Source: Spirosoma sp. (GTDB taxonomy: Bacteria > Bacteroidota > Bacteroidia > Cytophagales > Spirosomataceae). From it: a stretch of DNA of 58,862 bases. The notes under the pieces were generated by a model. It did no database searches and was not told the DNA's origin. It saw nothing but the letters and a program-made list of their open reading frames with translations. How positions within the stretch are numbered: the first letter of the stretch is position 1; the number at the start of each line of letters is the position of its first letter. Shown here piece by piece: positions 45,693 through 54,220 of the stretch. Location: positions 1 through 58,862 of the forward strand of contig JACMPG010000375.1 in assembly GCA_014377625.1 (NCBI GenBank). The letters are read 5' to 3'. The position numbers and the translations under genes were made by a program.

Positions 45693-48600
45693 ATGAACGT
45701 AGCTACTAAAACCAGTTCGTTAGCCACTGCCCACAAGCCCATGCTGGCTTTCTGGCAACAGCAGACCGCCGGATTTGGCGAAAGCTTTATGCTGAAAAGC
45801 CTGTCGGCTCCGCCAACCACCAACGAACGCCGGGCGCTGACCCTGCCGTTTGCCGGTACCATCAGTGTCCCCATTGCACAGCGTTGCAACAACAATGCCC
45901 AGGCCCTCTACGTCTGTTACCTCACGGCCCTGTCGGTGGTACTGCGTACATACGAAAACACGGCCCGGGTTACGGTGCATTCGCCGTTGTATGGTCTGGA
46001 TGGCAACAGCGAACCAACCTATCAGGAAACGGTACCCGTTGGGCTGACACTGACGGATGAACTGTCGCTGCGGGCCCACCTGCGGGCCAACCAGGAGCAA
46101 CTGAAGCAGGCCTACGCCTATCAGTATTTTCCGTTGAACACCCTCCGGCAGACTACCAGCGACGAGGCTCTCACCTCAAACGTGCTGTTTGGCATGGGTG
46201 GCCTGCACCGGTCAGTATCGGCCATCTGCCGCGCCAAATATGATCTGGCTATCGACATGCAGGTAAGCGACGAGGGCGTAACGATCCACTATGCGTTCAA
46301 CGGCAATCGGTTTGCCGATGCCTTCGTGCAGGTGCTGCACAGCCACTGGGCCAATGTCCTCGCCTGTCTGGAATACCCCGAAACACCGCTGCGGTCGGTT
46401 AATTTACTCGATGAGCAGGCCTATAACCTGGTCGTGAATGACTTTAATCAGTCGACGGTCAGTCAGCCGTTCAACCCGGCGCTGGCTACGATTCCGGCCC
46501 TGTTCGAGGAGCAGGTTCGTCTGCATCCCGATGCGTACGCTGTGCATTGCGACGGGCAATCGATGACCTACAAACAACTCAACGAAGCCGCCACTCAACT
46601 GGCATACCTACTGCAAACGGACTATCAGGTTGGTCCCGAAGACCGGGTTGCGGTCATGCTCGACCGGTCAGAGTGGCTAATCGTGAGCCTGCTGGGTATC
46701 ATGAAAGCGGGGGCGGCCTACGTACCCGTCGACGCCAGCTACCCCGCCGACCGCAAGCAGTACATCCTGGACGATGCCAGTCCCAAACTCCTGCTGACCA
46801 AGTCGGATTATATGTTCGAGGTGCCGGGCTACACCGGGCAGTTGCTGGCGATGGACATTCAGTTCAGTGTTCAGGAAAACGAATTGCCAACCCTGGCACC
46901 GGGCGCGTCCCCATCCAATCTGGCTTACATCATTTATACCTCCGGCTCCACGGGCAAACCCAAAGGCGTTGGCCTTGAGCACCGCAGCGTGACCAATACC
47001 CTGACCTGGCGCAAAACAGTTTATGCGCTCACAACCAGCGATGCTACCCTGCAACTGTTCTCGTCCGCCTTCGACGGCTCCGTCATGGATATGTTTACGT
47101 CGCTGAGCAGCGGAGGGGCCATTGTTATGCTGCCCAACGATCAGCACACCAACCCGGCCTATCTGCTGAAAAAAATAAAGACCCACGGCGTCACGCACCT
47201 GCTGACGGTACCCTCGCAGTACAAGGCTTTTTTGCAGGAATTTGGTCAGGAGCTGGCGCAACTTCGGTTCGTTACGCTGGCCGGTGAGGCCACCACGAAC
47301 AGCCTGCTGACGCTCCACACCGAAACGGTTCCCAACGTCGAACTCTATAACGAATATGGCCCGACCGAAAACGCCGTTTGTTCGACCTTCGGGCGTTTAT
47401 TGCCCAACAGCCCGCTGACAATTGGCCGCGCCATCCCCAACACCCAGGTGTTTATTGTCGATACCAACCGACGGCCGTTACCGGTGGGGGTGCTGGGCGA
47501 GATTGCCGTAGCGGGAGCGGGGCTGGCCCGTGGCTACTGGAATCAGCCAACACTCACCGCCGAAAAATTCGTACCCAACCCGTTCGACCCAAAACCCCAG
47601 TCGGTCATGTACCTCACCGGTGATCTGGGTTACTGGATGGCCGACGGAACTATTGTATTCCGGTGTCGCAAAGACTATCAGGTTAAAGTGCGGGGCTTCC
47701 GCATCGAACTCGGCGAAATCGAAAACGCCCTGCTGACTTTCGCCGGCGTCAACGAAGCGGTGGTGCAGGACCGGAAAGATACTACGGGAGCTACTTATCT
47801 GGCGGGCTACGTCACGAGCCACGATCCTGAATTCGACACCCGGTTGCTGACTGATTTTCTGCGCGAGTGGCTCCCCGACCATATGGTGCCACAGTACGTG
47901 GTAAAACTGGCCCGGTTGCCGCTGACGCCCAATGGCAAGCTGGACCGCAAAGCCCTACCCGACCCCGCCGTTAGCAGTAGCAGGGTCTGCGTAGTCCCCA
48001 CCAACCCTACCGAAGCCCTACTGGTAGACGTGTGGCAGGGAGTATTGGGTAAATCACCCATCAGCATTGAGGCCGATTTCTTTGGCGAAGGGGGCGATTC
48101 GATCAAAGCCATTCAGGTGGCGGCCCGTGTACACAAGGCCGGTTACCAGCTCGAAGTAAAAGACATTTTCAGGCACCTGGTCCTGCGCGATCTGGCCGCG
48201 TTTCTGACCCGCCAAAAACAGCCCAAAACGGCTGCGGCACTCCCTCTGACCCCAGCCCAGAGCCAATGGGTCGGCCCGGAGACCGAACCCGTTACCAACC
48301 CCTACCGAACGGCCATCTTCCGGGGTACTGACCACATCGACGCAATGACCATAAACCGGGCCCTGCAAACGCTTGAACAAACTTACGACGCCCTGCGGCT
48401 GGCGTTTCAGGTCAGCCCCACGGGTACGGTTCAACTGACGGCTACCCCGACAACAGTGGCCCCCGTGCAGGAACATACCATTCCCGCTTCTGCTTTTAGT
48501 AGCGAGTTATATCAGGACTACAGAGCCGACCTGCTCGATAGCCTGACCGATGGACAACCGCTGCTGCGGGCCAGTCTGTTTCACCTGACCAAAACCGATT

Positions 48601-49559
48601 ATGTCTGTCTATCGGTTCACCGGGCCGTGGCCGATCAAGACGCCTGGGCCGTGTTGCTGGCCGACTTTGTTCGCCTGATCGACGGCGAAACCCTCGCCAC
48701 GCCCACCCGGCAGGGGTCATTCCTCGACTGGGTCGGGCAGGCAAATACCTTCAGGGGCAGTGAAGCCCTGCTAAAAGAGACGACCTTCTGGGAACAGCAG
48801 GTGTCGCGGGCCGACGAGTTGTCTGGTTACGATGCAAGCCAGTCGGCGCAGGCTTACACACGGTTTGCGATGGGTAAAGACATTGTCGAAGACCTGCTGG
48901 TACGTGCCAATCAGGCCTACAATACGCACACCGGCCACCTGGTTTTGACGGCGTTCAAGATTACAATGTCCGACATATTCAACACCGATAGTTGCCTGGT
49001 CGGGCTGGATCAGTCCGCCCGCGATGCCTTCGCTAATGAATCGACCCGGTCATTCAGTGCCGTCGGTAACTACGCGGCTCAGTTCCCATTGCGGCTGACC
49101 TTCGATGGCAGTCGTAACCTGCCCAACCACGTCAAGATCACCAAAGAGCAGGTCAATCAGGTACCCAACCGGGGTATGGGCTATGGCTTACTCACCAGTC
49201 AGTACGGCCAGGCGTTGCTGGGGATGTCTTATATGCCGCCAATGAACCTGGTCGGCTCTAACCTGATGCTGGACGAGGTGCTGACCGACGACATGGAATC
49301 GCCTTACTTCCAAACCGACAAGCCCCTGCACGTGCTGGCGCGGCTGGTAAATAACCGGCTGGTCGTGACGCTCTACTACGACACGAATACCTATTCAATC
49401 GATACCATGCTGACCTTCCGCAACCGACTGGAATACAACCTGTTGAAGCTCATCGTCTTCTGCGCCACGCAGGAACGACAGGAACTGACTCTCAGCGACT
49501 ACGGAAACCAGCATATGAATCTGGATGATCTGGAACAAATCACTGCCCTCTATCAATAG
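45693..49559 (+). CDS. NRPS half-C - A - T - degenerate epimerisation domain
   Basis: A 1288-residue synthetase. Residues 14-250 match only the C-terminal lobe of a condensation domain; the N-lobe with HHxxxDG is absent, and the preceding protein already ends in a complete C domain. The A domain (about 260-770) has the code DGMLTAEVCK, nearest to Tyr-type codes such as DGTLTAEVAK, with low certainty. The carrier serine is S803 in GGDSIKAIQ, the form that goes with epimerisation domains. The last 435 residues are an E domain (VGNYAAQFPLRL, VPNRGMGYG near 1156). Its active motif reads H976-R977-A-V-A-D981-Q982-D-A-W985 instead of HHxxxDGxSW, so the catalytic second histidine is arginine and epimerisation is doubtful. 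It lies 7 bases after the previous stop. Confidence 0.92.
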   Translation: MNVATKTSSLATAHKPMLAFWQQQTAGFGESFMLKSLSAPPTTNERRALTLPFAGTISVPIAQRCNNNAQALYVCYLTALSVVLRTYENTARVTVHSPLYGLDGNSEPTYQETVPVGLTLTDELSLRAHLRANQEQLKQAYAYQYFPLNTLRQTTSDEALTSNVLFGMGGLHRSVSAICRAKYDLAIDMQVSDEGVTIHYAFNGNRFADAFVQVLHSHWANVLACLEYPETPLRSVNLLDEQAYNLVVNDFNQSTVSQPFNPALATIPALFEEQVRLHPDAYAVHCDGQSMTYKQLNEAATQLAYLLQTDYQVGPEDRVAVMLDRSEWLIVSLLGIMKAGAAYVPVDASYPADRKQYILDDASPKLLLTKSDYMFEVPGYTGQLLAMDIQFSVQENELPTLAPGASPSNLAYIIYTSGSTGKPKGVGLEHRSVTNTLTWRKTVYALTTSDATLQLFSSAFDGSVMDMFTSLSSGGAIVMLPNDQHTNPAYLLKKIKTHGVTHLLTVPSQYKAFLQEFGQELAQLRFVTLAGEATTNSLLTLHTETVPNVELYNEYGPTENAVCSTFGRLLPNSPLTIGRAIPNTQVFIVDTNRRPLPVGVLGEIAVAGAGLARGYWNQPTLTAEKFVPNPFDPKPQSVMYLTGDLGYWMADGTIVFRCRKDYQVKVRGFRIELGEIENALLTFAGVNEAVVQDRKDTTGATYLAGYVTSHDPEFDTRLLTDFLREWLPDHMVPQYVVKLARLPLTPNGKLDRKALPDPAVSSSRVCVVPTNPTEALLVDVWQGVLGKSPISIEADFFGEGGDSIKAIQVAARVHKAGYQLEVKDIFRHLVLRDLAAFLTRQKQPKTAAALPLTPAQSQWVGPETEPVTNPYRTAIFRGTDHIDAMTINRALQTLEQTYDALRLAFQVSPTGTVQLTATPTTVAPVQEHTIPASAFSSELYQDYRADLLDSLTDGQPLLRASLFHLTKTDYVCLSVHRAVADQDAWAVLLADFVRLIDGETLATPTRQGSFLDWVGQANTFRGSEALLKETTFWEQQVSRADELSGYDASQSAQAYTRFAMGKDIVEDLLVRANQAYNTHTGHLVLTAFKITMSDIFNTDSCLVGLDQSARDAFANESTRSFSAVGNYAAQFPLRLTFDGSRNLPNHVKITKEQVNQVPNRGMGYGLLTSQYGQALLGMSYMPPMNLVGSNLMLDEVLTDDMESPYFQTDKPLHVLARLVNNRLVVTLYYDTNTYSIDTMLTFRNRLEYNLLKLIVFCATQERQELTLSDYGNQHMNLDDLEQITALYQ
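45729..46448 (+). other. half condensation domain (C-lobe only)
   Basis: The N-terminal part of the protein at 45693. It runs from the equivalent of the HxxYWxxQL helix (AFWQQQTAGFG) through the LLRTYENTARVTVHSPLYG region to the last helices before the A domain. No HHxxxDG is present. It probably serves as a structural platform or docking surface for the C domain at the end of the previous protein. Confidence 0.7.
48240..49556 (+). other. epimerisation domain with broken active-site motif
   Basis: The C-terminal domain of the protein at 45693. The E-type signatures VGNYAAQFPLRL and VPNRGMGYG are clear. At 48618-48647 the motif HHxxxDGxSW reads HRAVADQDAW: the second histidine, the glycine and the serine are replaced while the first histidine, aspartate and tryptophan remain. 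Confidence 0.75.
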
Positions 49560-49589
49560 GCCTACCAACCCCGCTAACCGATACGCCCC

Positions 49590-52500
49590 ATGCAAGCTCG
49601 CGGCTCCGCAAAAGATATTTACGCCCTGACTCCCATGCAGGAAGGGATGTTCTTTCATACCCTGAAAGAAACCAATTCGACGGTATACATCACGCAGGTA
49701 TCTTACCGGCTCAAAGGGTCCGTAGATGCATCGACAGTAGCTAATAGTCTGGCCACGCTGGTGCAGCGACACGATATTCTCCGCACAGCCTTCGTACAGG
49801 AGGGTCTGAACCAGCCGTATCAGGTTGTTCTGAACGTGCGCAATCTGGACTTTACCTATCTCGATTTCAGCGCCAATGGCCTGGCCGACGCAGAACGGCA
49901 GATGACCGCCTACAAAGAACAGGATCGGGCGAAGCCGTTCAGATTAGACAAGGATGTACTGATGCGGGTGGCCGTGATCCGGCTGGCTGACGACGTGTGC
50001 GAGTTCGTTTGGACCTACCACCACATTTTGATGGATGGCTGGTGCGTATCGGTACTGGTGACGGAGTTTTATCAACTCTACAACAGCCTGCAAACGGGTG
50101 TTCCGCATCAGTTGCCCGAACCCATTCCGTACGGCACTTACGTTCGCTGGTTCGAGAAAAAAGACAAGAGCGAAGCCCACGGCTATTGGAAACAGTACAT
50201 GGCCGGGGTATCGCAGGTGACGCGCCTTCCGGAAACGGGCCGGGCCAACCGCCAATTAGCCTACGAAAACGACGATTATTATTTCCGGCTCACCCCGGCG
50301 CAGGTTCGTAGCCTGACGGCGCTGGCCGCCAGTTCGCGGGTAACGATCAACTCGGTCGTACAAACGATCTGGGGGGTGTTGATGGCCAAGTACAATGATA
50401 CCCGCGATGCCGTTTTTGGCACCGTCGTGTCGGGGCGTCCGGCGCACATCGAAGGGGTCGAGCGCATTGTCGGGCTATTCATCAACGCAGTGCCGGTGCG
50501 GGTCCAGTATGGCACCGATACCCGCTTTATTGACCTGCTGAAGGCCGTGCAGCAGGATGCCATCGACGCCGAGCCCAACCACTACTTCCCGCTGGCCGAC
50601 ATTCAGGCCAACAGCGCGATCAAACAAAATCTGGTCAACCATATTTTTGTTTTTGAAAACTACCCGATCAGCAACTTGCTGGCCGAAATTTCCGGTCAGG
50701 ATGCCAACGCGCAGGCCAACTGGGAAGTAACGTCAGCCGAAGGATTTGCCCAGACCAACTACGACTTCAACGTCAACGTAGCCCCGTCGGGCGACGAGAT
50801 CATGTTCCGCTTCGACTGGAATAAACACCTGTTCGATCACGATGTAGTAGTTCGGCTGGCGGGTCATTACCAGCATCTGGTTAATCAGGTGATCGCCAAT
50901 GAGCAGGCGCCGGTCGATGCGCTCTCTCTACTTGCCCCTGAGGAAGTACAGCGGCTACTAACGCTCGCCACCGGCCCGGCCCAACAATACACGATGTGCG
51001 AAACCATTGCGCAGGTGTTCGCCGAACAGGTTGCCCGGTACCCTGACAAAACGGCCCTGATTCACAATACCACCCGGCTGTCATACCGCGAACTCAATGA
51101 TCTGTCGGACCGGCTGGCGGGCCACCTGCAAACAAACCTCGGCCTTCAGCCCGACCGCTTCGTGGGCGTGATGCTTGACCGCTCAACCGAAACCGTTATC
51201 AGCCTGCTGGCCATCCAAAAAGCGGGGGGCATCTACGTACCCATCGACCCGAACTATCCCGACGAGCGCATTGCGTTTATGCTGGCCGATACCGGGGCCG
51301 ATGTACTCATCACCCAATCGTCATACCTGTTCAAAGCGGGCGATTTTTCCGGGCAGTTTTTCGCCACGGATCTGGAAATGGACATGCTGGCAAACGGCAC
51401 AACGGTAACCCCGGCCACGCAGGAACTGGCGTACGTGATCTATACCTCCGGCACCACGGGCAAACCCAAAGGTGTGCTGATCCGTCAGGAGAGCATCATC
51501 GACCGTATTCTGTACCACAACGATTACCTGCCCGTCACGGCCGACGACGTCGTCCTGCAGTTTGCGTCGTCTGGTTTCGATGCGTCGCTGGTGGAGATGT
51601 TGATGGCCCTGTTTGCGGGTGGTACGGTGGTGATTGCCGACACCACGATCCGACAAAACCTGACCCTGCTGGCCGACACTATTGAACAACACCGGGTAAC
51701 AGTGGCGATTCTGCCTCCGGCTTACCTGAAAATTCTGGATAAACACCCGCTGCCCTCCCTGCGAAAACTGATCTCAACGGGCGAAGCGGCCCAACTGGAA
51801 GAGAGCCTGTTCTACGCTGAAACGAAAGATTTCTTTAACGGCTACGGCCCCACGGAAGCCTGCATCGGCGCGTCGTTTCACCGCATCGACACTGGCCGGA
51901 AAAATGACTACCGCACCAATGGTATTCCCATTGGTCAGCCCTTCGCCAACACGACCATTCTACTCGTCGATTCGCAGCGCAAACTGGTGCCGCAGGGCAT
52001 CACTGCCGAGATCTGCGTGACGGGTAAGGGTCTGTCGGCAGGCTATCTGAACCAGCCGGTGCTAACAGCCCAGACATTTTTACCCAATGCATACGCCCGC
52101 AATGACCAGGAAGACGTCCTGTATTACACGGGTGATCTGGGCCGGTGGAATGCCGGTGGTGAACTCGAATACGTTGGCCGTCGCGACGAGCAGGTACAGA
52201 TCAACGGGATGCGGGTCGAAATTGGTGAGATCGAGAGTCTACTTCGTCAACAGGATGGCATTCAGCAGGCGACCGTTACGGCCCAGCCCGACGAAGCGGG
52301 GCAGCTCTACCTGATTGCCTACGTCGTTAGTCCGGCACCGGTCACGGTGGGATCGGTCCGGGCCAGTCTCAGTACGTTTCTACCCGCCCATATGCTGCCT
52401 TCCTGGGTGATTCGGCTGGACGAAATACCCCTCTCCTCGAATGGCAAAGTCAACAAGAAAGCACTGCCGCTGGCCGACCTGAGCGAATTACAGAAAATGG

Positions 52501-54170
52501 CTCAGTACGAATCGCCGGTTGGCGACACCGAAGTACGGTTGGCCACCATCTGGCAACGGGTACTCGACCGGGCCGACATTGGCGTGCTGGACAACTTCTT
52601 CCAGATCGGGGGACAAAGTCTCAAAGCCACTCAGATCGTATCACGGATTTTCAAAGAATTCAAAGCCAAAGTCGAACTGAACGACCTATTCTCTCACCCT
52701 ACAATCCGGGGTTTGGCGTCCATAATTGACCAGGAACAGCCGATCGACTACCAGAAACTGACCCCCGTACCGCAGCAGACGCACTACCCCCTGTCGTCGG
52801 CGCAAAAGCGTCTCTGGATGCTCGACCAGTTTGCGGGTACGCAGGCTGCCTACAACGTACCGGGAAGCTACTGGCTGTCGGGTCACCTGAATGTGGCCGC
52901 GTTTGAGCAAAGTTTTTACCAGTTGATCGAGCGGCACGAAAGCCTGCGGACGCGCTTCATTATGGCCCAGGGAGAACCCGCCCAGCAAATCATGGCCGCC
53001 GATGCCTGCAATTTTACGTTCGGGTATGACGACCTGCGCATAGCGACCAACCAGCCAGCTCAACTTGAAACACTGGCCCAACGGTACGCCGAATGGCCAT
53101 TCGATCTGCAAACGGGTCCACTCCTCAAGGCCAGACTGATTCGAACGGCAGACGACACGTACCTGTTTCTGCTGACAATGCACCACATCATCAGCGACGG
53201 CTGGTCGATGGAAGTGCTGGTGCGCGATGTGTTTACGTTTTATCAGGCCAACTGCGCCGGTACGGATTCGACGCTGGCACCACTGACCATCCACTACAAA
53301 GAATATACCCTGTGGCAGGCCCGGCAACTGACCGGTGAGGCACTCGATAAACACCGGAATTACTGGTTCGGTCAGTTTGAGTCACCCGGCCCGGCACTGG
53401 CTATACCCACCGATTTTCCCCGCCCTACCCACAAGCGGCACCGGGGCGACCTGCTAACCCACACCTTCCCGGAAGAGCAGGTGATCCAGTTGAGGGCGCT
53501 CTGTCAGCAGGAAGGGATTACCTCATTTGTGGCCCTGGTCGCGTTGCTGAATACGCTGCTCTACGACTGGACCGGACAGACAGACATCGTGCTCGGCTCG
53601 GTCATCAGCGGTCGGCAACTGGAGCAACTCGAAGACCAGATTGGTCTCTACACGAACACCATTGCGCTGCGTACCCGTTTCGACGCCAGTGAGCCCTTTA
53701 TCAGTCTGTTACAGACCGCCAAGCAGACGGTACTGGGCGCGTATCAGTACCAGCTCTACCCGTTCGAGCAACTCGCCGAGGAGCTAAACCAGGCCGGTTC
53801 GGCCGGTCCTGCCTCGCTGTTCGACATCATGATCACCCACCAGAACCTGGGGTCGTCGTCGCTGCAAAAGCAGATCGACACCGGCGGTATCCGCGTCGAA
53901 CCCGGCCCAGCCACGGCGTCGACGAGCCGTATGGACCTGATTTTTGGGTTTGTCGAGCACGATAATCACCTGAATCTGACCGTCGAATACGACACCGATC
54001 TTTTTCTGGAAGCGTCTATCCATATGCTGATGGAGAAAATGGAGTTACTGCTGGCAAAAGCCGTAGTGGCCCCGCAAACGCCCGTTGGCGCGTTCGATTT
54101 GCAGGATGCCCTGGAGGAGCGGTTCGCCATGCCAACCGCCCTCGCTGACTTTGATATTGACTTTTTCTGA
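49590..54170 (+). CDS. NRPS C-A-T-C, second kynurenine-like adenylation domain
   Basis: A 1526-residue synthetase with the same layout as the protein at 41153. C1 begins YALTPMQEGMFFH, typical of C domains that follow an epimerisation domain (one precedes it), with HHILMDG at 144-150. The A domain (about 475-965) has the code DAVIITGIGK, nine of ten identical to the A domain at 41153, and the same LRKLISTGEAA and AILPPAYL stretches. T carries S1010 in IGGQSLKAT. The last C domain (about 1066-1500) has an intact HHIISDG (H1198/H1199, D1203, G1204) and must serve the A domain of the next protein. It ends LADFDIDFF, a tail resembling that of the protein at 41153. It starts 30 bases after the previous stop. 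Confidence 0.93.
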   Translation: MQARGSAKDIYALTPMQEGMFFHTLKETNSTVYITQVSYRLKGSVDASTVANSLATLVQRHDILRTAFVQEGLNQPYQVVLNVRNLDFTYLDFSANGLADAERQMTAYKEQDRAKPFRLDKDVLMRVAVIRLADDVCEFVWTYHHILMDGWCVSVLVTEFYQLYNSLQTGVPHQLPEPIPYGTYVRWFEKKDKSEAHGYWKQYMAGVSQVTRLPETGRANRQLAYENDDYYFRLTPAQVRSLTALAASSRVTINSVVQTIWGVLMAKYNDTRDAVFGTVVSGRPAHIEGVERIVGLFINAVPVRVQYGTDTRFIDLLKAVQQDAIDAEPNHYFPLADIQANSAIKQNLVNHIFVFENYPISNLLAEISGQDANAQANWEVTSAEGFAQTNYDFNVNVAPSGDEIMFRFDWNKHLFDHDVVVRLAGHYQHLVNQVIANEQAPVDALSLLAPEEVQRLLTLATGPAQQYTMCETIAQVFAEQVARYPDKTALIHNTTRLSYRELNDLSDRLAGHLQTNLGLQPDRFVGVMLDRSTETVISLLAIQKAGGIYVPIDPNYPDERIAFMLADTGADVLITQSSYLFKAGDFSGQFFATDLEMDMLANGTTVTPATQELAYVIYTSGTTGKPKGVLIRQESIIDRILYHNDYLPVTADDVVLQFASSGFDASLVEMLMALFAGGTVVIADTTIRQNLTLLADTIEQHRVTVAILPPAYLKILDKHPLPSLRKLISTGEAAQLEESLFYAETKDFFNGYGPTEACIGASFHRIDTGRKNDYRTNGIPIGQPFANTTILLVDSQRKLVPQGITAEICVTGKGLSAGYLNQPVLTAQTFLPNAYARNDQEDVLYYTGDLGRWNAGGELEYVGRRDEQVQINGMRVEIGEIESLLRQQDGIQQATVTAQPDEAGQLYLIAYVVSPAPVTVGSVRASLSTFLPAHMLPSWVIRLDEIPLSSNGKVNKKALPLADLSELQKMAQYESPVGDTEVRLATIWQRVLDRADIGVLDNFFQIGGQSLKATQIVSRIFKEFKAKVELNDLFSHPTIRGLASIIDQEQPIDYQKLTPVPQQTHYPLSSAQKRLWMLDQFAGTQAAYNVPGSYWLSGHLNVAAFEQSFYQLIERHESLRTRFIMAQGEPAQQIMAADACNFTFGYDDLRIATNQPAQLETLAQRYAEWPFDLQTGPLLKARLIRTADDTYLFLLTMHHIISDGWSMEVLVRDVFTFYQANCAGTDSTLAPLTIHYKEYTLWQARQLTGEALDKHRNYWFGQFESPGPALAIPTDFPRPTHKRHRGDLLTHTFPEEQVIQLRALCQQEGITSFVALVALLNTLLYDWTGQTDIVLGSVISGRQLEQLEDQIGLYTNTIALRTRFDASEPFISLLQTAKQTVLGAYQYQLYPFEQLAEELNQAGSAGPASLFDIMITHQNLGSSSLQKQIDTGGIRVEPGPATASTSRMDLIFGFVEHDNHLNLTVEYDTDLFLEASIHMLMEKMELLLAKAVVAPQTPVGAFDLQDALEERFAMPTALADFDIDFF

Positions 54171-54220
54171 TTGCCTGAACTGTACGGCCTTTCCCGGTGC
54201 CCATTCAAACACGACTTGCC

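Noticed and set aside
45660-45760. A frameshift splitting one condensation domain between the genes at 41153 and 45693
   Set aside because: The upstream protein already ends in a complete C domain including its last helices, so the half C is an additional partial copy, and the same junction recurs at 54170/54221.
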